This document shows, one piece after another, positions 1 through 10,351 of a DNA stretch of 64,000 nucleotides. Location of the stretch: positions 62,001 to 126,000 of the forward strand of contig DUMS01000086.1 in assembly GCA_012839745.1 (NCBI GenBank), written 5' to 3'. The notes under the pieces are model-generated. The model worked only from the letters and a program-made list of their open reading frames with translations. It ran no database searches and was not told the DNA's origin. The stretch's first letter is position 1, and the number at the start of each line of letters is the position of its first letter. A program made the translations under genes and the position numbers. Source of the DNA: Tissierellia bacterium (GTDB lineage: Bacteria > Bacillota > Clostridia > Tissierellales > Tepidimicrobiaceae).

Positions 1-281
1 TATAGTCTGGGGACTATCTTTTCCATAGCCTTTGACATCACTTCAGTGGCTAATGCCCTATCCTTCTTTGCAGCAATCTTCTTAATATCTTCTCCTATTT
101 CTGCTGCAACTAACTCATTTGATACATCTGTTGGTGTTAAAGGCTCAAAAACACCGCAGTGAATTGTAAAAGTATTAAGCCCTAAGCTTTTAAGCACTTC
201 TTTAACATAGGAAAGCTCATTGCCTTTGGAATCAAAAGTACCTGCAATAGCTATGGTTTTCAATAGGCATCTTCCTTTCAT
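1..281 (-). CDS. UPF0261 / Tm-1-like ATP-binding protein, N-terminal part (runs off window start)
   Basis: Minus-strand translation (MKGRCLL)KTIAIAGTFDSKGNELSYVKEVLKSLGLNTFTIHCGVFEPLTPTDVSNELVAAEIGEDI...; typical IAGTFDSKG N-terminus. Absent from the ORF track because it is open at the edge. Start could be the internal TTG. Confidence 0.75.
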   Translation of the reverse strand, partial: MKGRCLLKTIAIAGTFDSKGNELSYVKEVLKSLGLNTFTIHCGVFEPLTPTDVSNELVAAEIGEDIKKIAAKKDRALATEVMSKAMEKIVPRL

Positions 282-391
282 ATTTGTCAGAATAGTTACA
301 TTTTATTGTTTCCAATACCTATATATTTATGAGAGTTTCTAATATATTGTTTCTTCCTTTATTGAACTCATTAACCCCAGAAAATATATAA

Positions 392-422
392 AGCCTATCC
401 TGATTCAGTTTCAGGATAGGCT
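392..422 (-). terminator. Intrinsic terminator downstream of alpha/beta hydrolase
   Basis: agcctatcctga-ttcagt-ttcaggataggct perfect stem. Confidence 0.75.
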
Positions 423-432
423 CTAATAATAA

Positions 433-1212
433 CTAATAAGCATATGCATCAGATTGTTTTTCCTTCAATTCTGTCAAAAACTTAACGGTATTATCAAGCA
501 ATTCCCTTTCAAATTCATAGGAGGAATAGCAGTGGTCTGCTCCTTCAACAAAGTGGATAGTGCTGTTTGGAAACACCTTATTATAGCAGTATGCATTGAC
601 ATATAGAACGTCCATGTCTTCAGTGCCATGTATTATCAGTACCGGATTATGATAGTCCCTGGCATACTGCAATGGGTCTGAATCCAGTAACTCATCAAAG
701 AACTTCGGACCTACCACATCACCAAGATAATCCACATGTTCCCCTTCTATTCCTTTAATAAAACTTTCACGACCAAATATGTGGTAGAAGTTCCAGAATG
801 GATTTGAAACTGGTGACCACAATACTAAACCATCACATTGGCATTTGGAGGCCAGAATGGAGGCAACACATCCTCCCATGCTGAACCCCACAATATATAG
901 CCTTCTTACGTCATAGTTATTCTTCAGGTATTCAATTACATTTAATCCATCTTCAACCTCACCCATAATTGTCATGTCTTCAAAATCTCCATCGCTGTCT
1001 CCCGAGCCTACGAAATCAAATCTCATTACTGTAAATCCTTTCTTCGCCAGCCTTTCCGACAGCTTTCTGAACATCCTGTGAGGCTCTATTTTTGTGCCTA
1101 CAAATCCGTGAATTAATATGACAAAATCCTTTCCTATCTCCTCTTTGTCATCGTACTCCAATATGCCCAGCATCCTATAACCTCTACTTTCAATCCACAG
1201 GCTATTCTGCAT
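433..1212 (-). CDS. Alpha/beta hydrolase (serine aminopeptidase/esterase-like)
   Basis: [17 protein letters not shown] nucleophile elbow, [16 protein letters not shown]. Likely start [11 protein letters not shown] rather than the longer ORF. Confidence 0.85.
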   Translation of the reverse strand: MQNSLWIESRGYRMLGILEYDDKEEIGKDFVILIHGFVGTKIEPHRMFRKLSERLAKKGFTVMRFDFVGSGDSDGDFEDMTIMGEVEDGLNVIEYLKNNYDVRRLYIVGFSMGGCVASILASKCQCDGLVLWSPVSNPFWNFYHIFGRESFIKGIEGEHVDYLGDVVGPKFFDELLDSDPLQYARDYHNPVLIIHGTEDMDVLYVNAYCYNKVFPNSTIHFVEGADHCYSSYEFERELLDNTVKFLTELKEKQSDAYAY

Positions 1213-2470
1213 AGTATTCCTCCTCACTGAACTGATACCCGTATATAGGGAACCTTCTGCACAATTGGCTGACTCTATCAGCCACATCCTCTTTAATCCT
1301 TTCATTTCCCATATTGCTCAATGTAATATCAATTAGCTCCGAAATCTCTTTTACCTCTTCCTCCTTCATTCCCCTTGTAGTAATTGCAGATGTGCCTATT
1401 CTAATTCCGCTTGTAATAACAGGGGTTTCCGGATCAAAGGGTATCATGTTCTTATTGACTGTAATGCCTACTTCATTTAAGGCTTCCTCTGCCATCTTGC
1501 CTGTCAGTCCCTTATTTCTCAAGTCCACTAAGAACAGGTGGGTATCAGTTCCTCCCGTTACAATCCTGTATCCCTTATCCTTGAGAATTTCAGCCATGAG
1601 CCTGGAATTATCCAATACTTGCTTAATATAGGCTTTAAACTCCTCCTTCATGGCTTCCTTAAAGCAGACTGCCTTTCCTGCTATTGTATTCATCTGGGGA
1701 CCTCCCTGTATTCCAGGAAAAATTGCTTTGTCGATTTTGGGTCCGTATTCCTTTTTGCATAATATGAATCCACCTCTGGCACCTCTTATGGTCTTGGTGG
1801 TCGTACTGGTAACAAAGTCTGCATATTCCACAGGATTTGGATGATATCCTGCAGCAACCAGTCCGGATATATGGGACATATCCACCATCAGATAGGCTCC
1901 AGTTTCATCTGCTATTTCCCTGAATATGCTATAATCTATAATCCTGGAATATGAACTTGTACCTGCAACTATCATCTTTGGCCTGTATTTTAATGCAAGG
2001 CTTCTAACTTCATCATAGTCTATTGTTTCAGTGTCCTTCCTGACCCCGTATCCTATGCAGTTGAAAAACATGCCTGAAATATTAACCCTGCTGCCATGGG
2101 ATAAATGGCCTCCATGGTCCAGCTTCATTCCCAGTATGGTATCCCCTGGCTTTAGCATTGCAATATATACAGCCATATTTGCATTTACTCCTGAATGGGG
2201 CTGAACATTTGCATATTCAGCATTAAAAAGCTTCTTCGCCCTATCTATGGCTATGGACTCCACCATATCCACATATTCGCATCCTGAATGGTAGCGATTT
2301 CCCGGATAGCCTTCGGCATATTTATTTGTAAGTATTGACCCTTGGGCTTCCATTACAAGTTCGCTTACAAAATTTTCGGAAGCGATAAGTTCAATTTTTC
2401 TATTCTGCCTTTCAAGTTCCAGCTCAATAGCCCTGTAAATTTCAGGGTCCTCAGTCATCAACCTATTCAT
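1202..2470 (-). CDS. glyA: Serine hydroxymethyltransferase
   Basis: [46 protein letters not shown]. Confidence 0.97.
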   Translation of the reverse strand: MNRLMTEDPEIYRAIELELERQNRKIELIASENFVSELVMEAQGSILTNKYAEGYPGNRYHSGCEYVDMVESIAIDRAKKLFNAEYANVQPHSGVNANMAVYIAMLKPGDTILGMKLDHGGHLSHGSRVNISGMFFNCIGYGVRKDTETIDYDEVRSLALKYRPKMIVAGTSSYSRIIDYSIFREIADETGAYLMVDMSHISGLVAAGYHPNPVEYADFVTSTTTKTIRGARGGFILCKKEYGPKIDKAIFPGIQGGPQMNTIAGKAVCFKEAMKEEFKAYIKQVLDNSRLMAEILKDKGYRIVTGGTDTHLFLVDLRNKGLTGKMAEEALNEVGITVNKNMIPFDPETPVITSGIRIGTSAITTRGMKEEEVKEISELIDITLSNMGNERIKEDVADRVSQLCRRFPIYGYQFSEEEYYAE

Positions 2471-2680
2471 CCTATCACCTCATATGTTGACTGCATTCAG
2501 CTATTTTGACTTATTCTTTGATAAAGCATATTCAGGGTTGCTGAAATACTCGTTTGTCTTATTGATGACAACCTTCAGCATCAATAAGAGACATAATATC
2601 TTTTTCTTGACTACAATCCAACTTTATGTTAGTTTATTAATGTACAGAGGATATGGCCTATAATCAAATATAGATTATAT

Positions 2681-2751
2681 CACTCATATAAGCTCGCAAA
2701 TCTGGTGCGAGAGTTTCTACGTGGCAACCATAATTGCCTACGCTATGGGTG
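2681..2751 (+). promoter_or_regulatory. Purine riboswitch, guanine/hypoxanthine type
   Basis: cactcatataagctcgcaaatctggtgcgagagtttctacgtggcaaccataattgcctacgctatgggtg matches the xpt-type aptamer (P1 cactcata/tatgggtg, GTTTCTAC core). A C precedes TATGGG, the guanine-specific position. Confidence 0.93.
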
Positions 2752-2809
2752 TTCAAAATACTGTTATATAGTCTAACCTGTTTAGATTAGGCTATATATG
2801 TGCTTTTCA

Positions 2810-2843
2810 GCGGTTGATTGAACACTATCAATCGCTTTTTTTA
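2810..2843 (+). terminator. Riboswitch expression-platform terminator
   Basis: gcggttgattgaacactatcaatcgctttttttag hairpin plus T-run between aptamer and permease. An upstream hairpin (tatagtctaa...ttaggctata) could be part of the switch. Confidence 0.75.
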
Positions 2844-2969
2844 GTTCCTGAATCCCTTTTCTTTGCCCAAGGTGACTATAATGGTTGCGAATTAGCCATA
2901 ATTATTAGTAGAAACGGTTTAATCTAATGTTATTATGAAATATTAAAATCTAAAATAGGAGGGGCAAAT

Positions 2970-4382
2970 ATGGAAAATTTTTTCAAACTTAAGGCAAATG
3001 GCACAAATGTACGTACAGAAATACTTGCAGGACTTACTACATTCTTTGCAATGGCTTATATTATAATGGTAAACCCTGCAATGCTATCACTGACCGGTAT
3101 GCCTTATGGTGCAGTGTTTTTGGCAACCATTCTTGCATCTGTAATTGGAACTCTTTTCATGGGGCTGGTTGCTAATGTTCCTTATGCCTTGGCACCTGGA
3201 ATGGGGCTTAATGCATTCTTTGTATTTACAGTAGTCTTTGGACTTGGATTCACTTGGGAAGAAGCCCTTGCCATGGTATTTGTATGCGGTGTTATCAATG
3301 TACTGATAACTGTGACAAAAATAAGAAAGCTAATCATAAAGTCAATCCCTGAAAGCCTGCAAAATGCAATAGGCGGAGGAATAGGCATATTTATAGCCTA
3401 CATCGGCATTAAAAGCGCAGGACTTTTGAAATTCACCTCTGACCCTGGAACTTATGAACTCCTTGACAGCGGAACAGTTATTGCAAGCTCTGCTGCAGTT
3501 CCTGAAATCGTCCCTTTCAACACCCCTAGCGTATTGCTGGCAATATTCGGAATCATATTTACAACTATTCTTCTTGTTGGTAAAGTAAAAGGAGCTATAT
3601 TTATAGGCATTATTGTATCTACTCTTCTAGGCATTCCTTTGGGAGTAACACACCTTGGTGCTTCTGTAAGCTTTGCAGAAGCTTGGGCTCAGCTTCCAGA
3701 AACAATGTTTGCAGCCTTTGGAAATCCCGGACTTATATCATTATTCAGCGACCCAGCCAGAATACCATTGGTTTTAATGACCATATTTGCATTTAGCTTA
3801 TCAGACACGTTTGATACAATTGGTACCTTCATAGGAACAGGACGCAAAACAGGCATCTTTTCAGCAGAAGATATAAAAGCCCTGGAATCAAGCTCAGGAT
3901 TCAAGTCAAAAATGGATAAGGCTCTATTTGCAGATTCTGTAGGTACTTCCATTGGTGCAATCTTCGGTACTTCAAACACTACAACATATGTGGAAAGTGC
4001 AGCAGGAATTGGAGCAGGCGGACGTACAGGCTTAACAAGTGTAGTTGTAGCAATTCTGTTTGCCTTAAGCGCATTCTTCGTTCCTGTAATAAGTGCCATA
4101 CCTTCAGCAGCAACTGCTCCAGCATTAATAGTGGTAGGTATTATGATGCTTTCTGCATTTAAGGAAATAAACTGGACAGATCTGGATGAAGCAATTCCTG
4201 CTTTCTTTGCTGGAATATTCATGGCACTATGCTACAGCATTTCCTATGGTATAGCCACAGGATTTATATTCTACTGTATAGTTAAGCTGTTTAAAGGCGA
4301 AGCAAAAGATATTAACCCTGTACTATGGGTATCAACAGGCTTATTCATATTGAACTTCATACTTCTTGCAGTTAAATTCTAG
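2970..4382 (+). CDS. NCS2 family guanine/hypoxanthine permease (PbuG/AzgA-like)
   Basis: TEILAGLTTFFAMAYIIMVNP, SLSDTFDTIGTFIGTGRKTG; downstream of guanine riboswitch. Confidence 0.95.
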   Translation: MENFFKLKANGTNVRTEILAGLTTFFAMAYIIMVNPAMLSLTGMPYGAVFLATILASVIGTLFMGLVANVPYALAPGMGLNAFFVFTVVFGLGFTWEEALAMVFVCGVINVLITVTKIRKLIIKSIPESLQNAIGGGIGIFIAYIGIKSAGLLKFTSDPGTYELLDSGTVIASSAAVPEIVPFNTPSVLLAIFGIIFTTILLVGKVKGAIFIGIIVSTLLGIPLGVTHLGASVSFAEAWAQLPETMFAAFGNPGLISLFSDPARIPLVLMTIFAFSLSDTFDTIGTFIGTGRKTGIFSAEDIKALESSSGFKSKMDKALFADSVGTSIGAIFGTSNTTTYVESAAGIGAGGRTGLTSVVVAILFALSAFFVPVISAIPSAATAPALIVVGIMMLSAFKEINWTDLDEAIPAFFAGIFMALCYSISYGIATGFIFYCIVKLFKGEAKDINPVLWVSTGLFILNFILLAVKF

Positions 4383-4419
4383 CGGATTCACAAAAAAAGG
4401 ATAAACAAAAAATATATTA

Positions 4420-4468
4420 AACAGCCAAAGCTATAATCCCTCTTAGCTTTGGCTGTTTACCTTTTTTG
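4420..4468 (+). terminator. Intrinsic terminator after NCS2 permease
   Basis: aaacagccaaagcta...tagctttggctgttt followed by cttttttg. Confidence 0.85.
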
Positions 4469-4569
4469 AAGCTTTATATAGTTCTTCGACAACATATTTC
4501 CCGGAAAATAATATTATAATTGTATTTTGTCAGATTCATCATTATATGGCACTATATGATGAAAACTGT

Positions 4570-5388
4570 TTAAGGCATTTTGTCAACTTTACTCATAAGC
4601 ACATCCAATTGTTCCTTTATCTTTAAGTTTCTTAATGGCTTCCCGTGGCTTGGAAGCAATATGGCAGGTTCCAAGGATTTTAAGTACATTATGGACTCCT
4701 TTGCCTTTCCCCAGTCCTCAGACATATAATTGGGAGGGCCTGAAATTTCTTCTTTTTTCGTGATTACTGACCACATGGATTCCTGCTTTATTGTGGAAAT
4801 GGCATCTCCTGCTATTAAGACCCTATCCAATTCCTTGAACAGTGAAATATGCCCTCTAGTATGCCCCGGTGTATGTATCCACCTCCAGCCGGGCATTCCT
4901 GGTATTTTCCCATCCTGAGGAAGGATAACTACCCTATGGCTTATATCTATACCGGTATGAGGAAAGCTTGGGCTCATTTGAGCTATTTCTTCTCCTTGAT
5001 TAGGATTACCTAATGGATAGTCCATTTTCCCCGTAACATAAGGAAGCTCCAGTTCATGTACATAAACAGGAACATTCCAGTGTTCTGATAGCTTAATTAC
5101 CGAACCTACATGGTCAAAATGCCCATGGGTCAGCACAATACACTGAGGCTTTGTATCCCTGCCATAGTATTTCTTTACAGTTTCCAATATAAAATTATAG
5201 GAGTTCTCCAATCCGGTATCCACCAGCACAAATTCCTTTCCATCAGAAAGGGGATCCCCAACTAAAAAGGCGTTGACTGCAGCAAAGTCAAGAAGCGTTA
5301 CTTCTGGAGTTACCTGTTCTGCACTTGCAGTCATAAAAGATAATATTTCCAGCAATTTGTTTCCCAATATTAAAACCTCCATTTTCAA
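4570..5388 (-). CDS. MBL-fold metallo-hydrolase
   Basis: LTHGHFDHVGS, HTPGHTRGHISLF, LIAGDAI, LLPSHGKPL. Confidence 0.9.
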   Translation of the reverse strand: MKMEVLILGNKLLEILSFMTASAEQVTPEVTLLDFAAVNAFLVGDPLSDGKEFVLVDTGLENSYNFILETVKKYYGRDTKPQCIVLTHGHFDHVGSVIKLSEHWNVPVYVHELELPYVTGKMDYPLGNPNQGEEIAQMSPSFPHTGIDISHRVVILPQDGKIPGMPGWRWIHTPGHTRGHISLFKELDRVLIAGDAISTIKQESMWSVITKKEEISGPPNYMSEDWGKAKESIMYLKSLEPAILLPSHGKPLRNLKIKEQLDVLMSKVDKMP

Positions 5389-5464
5389 ATAACATCTTAC
5401 TATAGATAAATAACTATATAAATAATTATCATTTAATAAAAAATACAGTGAGATTACATTTGCA

Positions 5465-5590
5465 GGCTATGGTTAAACTTATCAGCGAATTGAGATAAAA
5501 AAAACGTTAAGATATTCAGAGTCTTAAGCAAAACGAGTTTGCGAATTTTAGGATTTTTTATCGAAATGAGCTGTATAAGTTTCCATAGTC
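5465..5590. other. Unassigned structured inverted-repeat element, three-way-junction-like
   Basis: Arms ctatggttaaacttatcagc (5467-5486) and gctgtataagtttccatag (5570-5588) enclose two smaller hairpins (ttaaga..tcttaa; gcaaa-acgag-tttgc). Confidence 0.5.
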
Positions 5591-5678
5591 GAAACCGTAA
5601 TCGAACGTATTTTTTATTAAACTTTAAAATATTGTTATTTATAGTATTTGTAAAATGGAGGTTATTATTCTTTTTAGT

Positions 5679-6278
5679 TTAAATAAGAGAAATTGCTAGT
5701 TTTATTCCAAAAAATATTATTATTACACCACAGATTATATTTATCCACTTAATAAGCCTGTTATCTATTCTTGTCTTAAATAAAGATACAATGGTAGTCA
5801 ATGAGCTAAACCATAGAAATGAAGCTAAACAAAAACCAAGTATAAAATATATCTTATACTCTTCAGGAACATATGCATTATATCCACCCAATAACAAAGA
5901 TCCATCTATTATGGCCTGTGGATTCAGCCATGTTACAGTAAACGTATCCCTTACTATTTTAAAATAGTCCTTTTCCAGCTTTACCTCCTTTGTAATATCA
6001 GGAGAGGACTTAATTATTCCATATCCTATGTATATTACAACTATGCTCCCTATTATTATCATTGCGTTCTTAAGAAAAGGCACCTTATCCAGCAAAAGCC
6101 CTATTCCAAAAAAGCAGGCCAAAGCCAGGGATATGTCGAAGAATATGGTTGTAAATGCAACCCTATAGGCCTTCAGCCTTTCTTCCCTCAGTGCTGAGTT
6201 TATGACGTACAGGTTTTGCATGCCAATAGGCGCCACATATCCAAATCCTAATACCAGTCCTTGAAGTAAAAATTCCAA
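5679..6278 (-). CDS. LysE family amino-acid exporter
   Basis: QGLVLGFGYVAPIGMQNLYVINSALR, TVTWLNPQAIIDG. Confidence 0.9.
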   Translation of the reverse strand: MEFLLQGLVLGFGYVAPIGMQNLYVINSALREERLKAYRVAFTTIFFDISLALACFFGIGLLLDKVPFLKNAMIIIGSIVVIYIGYGIIKSSPDITKEVKLEKDYFKIVRDTFTVTWLNPQAIIDGSLLLGGYNAYVPEEYKIYFILGFCLASFLWFSSLTTIVSLFKTRIDNRLIKWINIICGVIIIFFGIKLAISLI

Positions 6279-6312
6279 ATCAATTCCCCCTTCTATTATG
6301 TTGTCCTTATTA

Positions 6313-6358
6313 ATAATAACAAAATCTAGGCTATTATTCTAGCCTAGATTTTGTTATT
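6313..6358 (-). terminator. Terminator downstream of AgcS
   Basis: aataacaaaatctaggct/agcctagattttgttatt perfect 18-bp stem. Confidence 0.85.
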
Positions 6359-6367
6359 CGTTAATTC

Positions 6368-7822
6368 CTATTTTGCAGCTTTTTTTATCTTATCCTCATA
6401 GAATAGGCTGAAGGATGGGTCTACCTTTCCTATTCCAAGATATCTTGCCTTGTAGTCCTTTAAGAGCTTAAAGTAAGTTGGGCTTAAGATTAATATTACT
6501 ATGACGTTTATAAATGTCGGTATTGCTGATGTAACATCTGCAAAATTCCATACAGTTGCTCCTGGAAGCCCTCTGGTTACTGCCAATACTACCATTAAAT
6601 ATCCAGGCAGTGGATAGGTATATTTGTATATCTTTAGAACCAATTCCTTTGCAGCAACATTTTCCTTAAATAAATGTCTCAACAGTATTTCGTAGTATGC
6701 ATACCATCCACCAGTTGTAGTCAAGCCAAACAGGAATACTCCTAATGCTATTATAATACGTCCTACAGATCCTATTTCTGACTCAAATGCAGTTAAAGTC
6801 AATGTTGCTCCATCAAGGCCTGAGGACCATTGTCCTGTTATTACAATAACCAGAGCTGTTATTGAACATACCAATATTGTATCAACAAATACCTCAAAGC
6901 TGCCCCATAAACCTTGCTTTATTGGGTGGTCTGTCCTAGCTGTTGAGTGAATCATTGGAGATGTACCCCAACCAGCTTCGTTACTATATACTGAACGGGC
7001 AACACCCATTCTGATTACCTGAGAAACAGCTGCACCGGCAAATCCACCAACTGCTGCAGTTCCTGTAAATGCACTCTTGAATATCAATGCAAATGCACTT
7101 GGTAATGCAGCTATATTCTTCACTACGATAAATAATCCTGCAGCTATATAGAATATACACATTACAGGTACAAGTCTACCAGCTATCCTTCCCAGTCCTG
7201 GAATTCCTCCAAGTATCATTGCATAAACCAGTATAACATATATTGCTCCTACTACTAACATGCTAATATTAAAGGTTCCGCCTACTGCTTCTGCTACTGT
7301 ATAGTTTTGTAATGTAATGAAGAAGGTTGAAAATATTCCAGCACCAAATATAAATGCCAGTATTCCCCAAAGTTTAAACCCTTTTTCTTCTCCTAAACCT
7401 TTTTCCATATAGTAGGTAGGTCCACCATATGGGTCGCCTTTTTCGTCCTTCAGACGATAGTAGACTGCCAGTGAAACCTCTACATTCTTAATAAGCATTC
7501 CCAGCAATGCAGCTACCCACATCCAAAAGGTTGCTCCAGGTCCTCCAACAGCTATGGCAGTTGCAACACCACCAATGTTACCAACTCCAACGCTGCCTCC
7601 TACTGCAGTACTTACAGCTTCTATTGGGGATAGTATACCTTCCTTGCCTTCTTCTTTAGTCTTCTTAAACAAAATTCCAAAGGTGTTCTTTAAAATGTGT
7701 CCCAGTTTTGCAAATTGGAAAAATCCTGAACCCAATGTAAAAAATATACCTACAAACATAATTGCGAAAATCAATGGTAGTCCCCATAACCAACCTGCTA
7801 TTTTGCCTAGAATTTCTTCCAT
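6368..7822 (-). CDS. Alanine/glycine:cation symporter family protein (AGCS)
   Basis: AVGGSVGVGNIGGVATAIAVGGPGATFWMW, SNEAGWGTSPMIH. Confidence 0.95.
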   Translation of the reverse strand: MEEILGKIAGWLWGLPLIFAIMFVGIFFTLGSGFFQFAKLGHILKNTFGILFKKTKEEGKEGILSPIEAVSTAVGGSVGVGNIGGVATAIAVGGPGATFWMWVAALLGMLIKNVEVSLAVYYRLKDEKGDPYGGPTYYMEKGLGEEKGFKLWGILAFIFGAGIFSTFFITLQNYTVAEAVGGTFNISMLVVGAIYVILVYAMILGGIPGLGRIAGRLVPVMCIFYIAAGLFIVVKNIAALPSAFALIFKSAFTGTAAVGGFAGAAVSQVIRMGVARSVYSNEAGWGTSPMIHSTARTDHPIKQGLWGSFEVFVDTILVCSITALVIVITGQWSSGLDGATLTLTAFESEIGSVGRIIIALGVFLFGLTTTGGWYAYYEILLRHLFKENVAAKELVLKIYKYTYPLPGYLMVVLAVTRGLPGATVWNFADVTSAIPTFINVIVILILSPTYFKLLKDYKARYLGIGKVDPSFSLFYEDKIKKAAK

Positions 7823-7848
7823 ACTTTACCCTCCTATTTTATAGATTT

Positions 7849-7917
7849 TTAACTTGCAAGGTATTCATCTTTTGTATAGTGTTTATGTTTTGAATACTCT
7901 AAAAGCTCTTTTTCCAT
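7849..7917 (-). CDS. Candidate 22-aa small ORF (MEKELLEYSKHKHYTKDEYLAS) upstream of AgcS
   Basis: SD-like aaagggggtg immediately before ATG, stop TAA, 26 nt before AgcS start. Below the ORF-track cutoff. Confidence 0.4.
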   Translation of the reverse strand: MEKELLEYSKHKHYTKDEYLAS

Positions 7918-7954
7918 CACCCCCTTTAATTCTTATATAGGGATATATATAAAG

Positions 7955-9580
7955 CTATACCCTTTCGTAAACAATTTTTCCATCCATAATAGTCAGGTCT
8001 ACTTTTATATCCTTTATTTCTTCAGGCTTAACATCATATAAGTTCCTCTCCAGTACAGCAATATCTGCCAGCTTTCCTGCTTCCAGGGTTCCCTTAATAT
8101 CCTCTTCAAAGGATGCATAGGCCCCTTCCACTGTAAAAATTCTCAAGGCTTCATCTATGCTAAGCTTCTGGTCTGGAAGCCAGCCATCCTCAGGATATCC
8201 ATTTAAGTCCTTCCTGGTTATTGCAGAATACAGGTTTGGAAGAATATCGAACTTTTCAACTGGACAGTCAGAGCCTCCTGCTACATGAATGCCCATATCC
8301 AACATCCTCTTCCAGTTATAGGTGTATTTAGCCTTTTCCTTTCCAACTCTGTCTTCAACTATATGCATATCATAGTTTAAAAATATAGGCTGTACATAGG
8401 CTACTAAATTCAGCTCCTTAAACTTATTCATAAGGCTCATGTCGGTAATCTGGCAGTGTACTATACCATGTCTGTGGTCCTCTCTTGGGTTTTTCCTTAA
8501 TGCCTTTTCAATGCTTTCTACAGCCATATACATGGCACCATCGCCTATTCCATGGATTGCTACTTGCATTCCGGCATTATGGGCTGTTAACACCAGTTCA
8601 TCCAGCTCTTCCTGGGTAAATACAGGTATACCTCTTGTGGTATTGTCATCATTATATGGTTCTGTTAAATATGCAGTCCTTGCACCCAGTGAGCCGTCTG
8701 CCAGCAGCTTCAAAGGTCCAATCTTGAAGTATTCATTTCCCCAGCCTGTATTATATCCTTCCTCAATAAAGCTTTTTAGCTTCTTCACTTCTGGCAGAAG
8801 GCATTGTTCATATACCCTTACCTTTAATCTTCCTTCATCAATTAGCTCCAGATAGGCCTTTATTATCTTATCATAATCCTTCTTTGGAAGCTGTTCAAAA
8901 TCATCAGTCTGTATAGAGGTTATTCCATGTTTTACTGCATCTTCACTGCATTTTAAAATCATGCTCTTAATGCCTTCAATATCAGGGTCTGGTATTGCAC
9001 TGTATATTATGTTCATAGCGTTTTCCCTGAATATGCCTAAAGGCTCTCCATTTTCATCCAAATCAAACCTGCCTCCTGGAATCTGTGACGAGTTTTTATC
9101 TATTCCTACCAGTTCTAATGCCTTAGAGTTTACAACAAGGATATGGCCGCAGACGCGGGTATAGCATATTGGAAAATCCGTAGTAATCCTATCCAAATCG
9201 TACCTGGTAGGAAGCCTGTTAACTTCAAAATAATCGTTATTCCAGCCTCTTCCCAGTATCCAGTCTCCTTCCTTCAGGTTTCCGCTGTGCAATCGTTCTT
9301 TTCCAAGCAAAATCAAATCCTCTATGGACTTTGCATTGTTTAGTTCTATTTTAGTTGCAGTATATCCATAGCTTAAAAGGTGCATATGGCTGTCATTAAA
9401 ACCTGGCACTGCCATTCTGCCCTCTAAATCTATTAATTTGGTGTTATTATCCTTAAACCTCAAAGCTTCTTCATTTTTGCCAACAAATGCAATTCTGTTT
9501 CCCTTAATGCAAATAGCTTCAGCTACAGTACCCTTATTATCCAGGGTATAAATTTTCCCATTGTATAAAATAGTATCCAT
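7955..9580 (-). CDS. Amidohydrolase family protein (YtcJ-like)
   Basis: MDTILYNGKIYTLDNKGTVAEAICI, GFNDSHMHLLSYG, VHCQITD, GGSDCPVE. Confidence 0.93.
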   Translation of the reverse strand: MDTILYNGKIYTLDNKGTVAEAICIKGNRIAFVGKNEEALRFKDNNTKLIDLEGRMAVPGFNDSHMHLLSYGYTATKIELNNAKSIEDLILLGKERLHSGNLKEGDWILGRGWNNDYFEVNRLPTRYDLDRITTDFPICYTRVCGHILVVNSKALELVGIDKNSSQIPGGRFDLDENGEPLGIFRENAMNIIYSAIPDPDIEGIKSMILKCSEDAVKHGITSIQTDDFEQLPKKDYDKIIKAYLELIDEGRLKVRVYEQCLLPEVKKLKSFIEEGYNTGWGNEYFKIGPLKLLADGSLGARTAYLTEPYNDDNTTRGIPVFTQEELDELVLTAHNAGMQVAIHGIGDGAMYMAVESIEKALRKNPREDHRHGIVHCQITDMSLMNKFKELNLVAYVQPIFLNYDMHIVEDRVGKEKAKYTYNWKRMLDMGIHVAGGSDCPVEKFDILPNLYSAITRKDLNGYPEDGWLPDQKLSIDEALRIFTVEGAYASFEEDIKGTLEAGKLADIAVLERNLYDVKPEEIKDIKVDLTIMDGKIVYERV

Positions 9581-9596
9581 ACAATCCTCCTGCATC

Positions 9597-10280
9597 CTAA
9601 TATTTATTTGCCAGTTCCACACATTTTCTGGCAATTATTTCAGTTGGGTCTATGAAGTCCCTTTTTACTCCCAGATGGCCAGCCAGTATGGGCAATTCTG
9701 TACATCCGAGAATTACAGGCATATCCCTATCCTTTGTATATTTGTCTATTAGGCTTTCAAATTCCAGAGAAGTTACGTCGAATTTTGATGATTTCACCCT
9801 GTAAATCCAGTCCATAATAGCCATTTTATCTGAATAATCAGGTTCCAGTATACTAAGTCCATATTCATTAAATATATTTTCATATATTTTGGATTCATAC
9901 GTTCCCCTGGTGGCCATTAGGAAATATTCCTTATTTTTTCTGTTCTTAATTAAATATATGGCGGTTTCCCGGATCATATGAAGTATTTGAGACTTTGTAT
10001 ATTTTTTTATGTCATCATAGAAATAATGTGCTGTATTGCAGGGTATTGCTATATAATCTGCTCCCATCATTTCCAGCTTAACTGCTGACCTTATCATTTC
10101 AATTCTTGGGTCTTCTCCAGAGCCTAATATATACTCTGTCCTGTCAGGTATTTCAGTATTATTATCTATGACTATGTGCAGATGGTCATTGTCATTGGAA
10201 GCATTTGTAAGCTCTATAATCTTTCTGAATAACTCTGAAGTTGCTAAAGGTCCCATACCTCCCATTATTCCTAAAATCAA
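9597..10280 (-). CDS. Aspartate/glutamate racemase family protein
   Basis: ILGIMGGMGPLATSELFRKI, IPCNTAHYF, ILGCTELP. Confidence 0.93.
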   Translation of the reverse strand: MILGIMGGMGPLATSELFRKIIELTNASNDNDHLHIVIDNNTEIPDRTEYILGSGEDPRIEMIRSAVKLEMMGADYIAIPCNTAHYFYDDIKKYTKSQILHMIRETAIYLIKNRKNKEYFLMATRGTYESKIYENIFNEYGLSILEPDYSDKMAIMDWIYRVKSSKFDVTSLEFESLIDKYTKDRDMPVILGCTELPILAGHLGVKRDFIDPTEIIARKCVELANKY

Positions 10281-10320
10281 GTCAAGTCACCTCGAATGTT
10301 AAACCTTAATTGTATTTAAT

Positions 10321-10338
10321 AAGTTTTCCGGAAAACTT
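10321..10338. promoter_or_regulatory. 18-bp perfect palindrome near predicted transcription start
   Basis: aagttttccggaaaactt, immediately downstream (minus sense) of the sigma-54 promoter. Confidence 0.5.
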
Positions 10339-10351
10339 ACCTACATATAGT

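Noticed and set aside
1314-1844. Plus-strand ORFs opposite glyA, and similar antisense ORFs throughout the track (e.g. 3689..4222, 14235..14585, 20139..20714, 32593..33135)
   Set aside because: They overlap strong conserved CDSs on the other strand, have low-complexity Ser/Leu/Ile-rich compositions and no recognisable domains or plausible RBS.
7823-7954. Glycine riboswitch upstream of AGCS transporter
   Set aside because: No GGAGAG..ACCGAAGG-type glycine aptamer core; the region is better explained by a small ORF.
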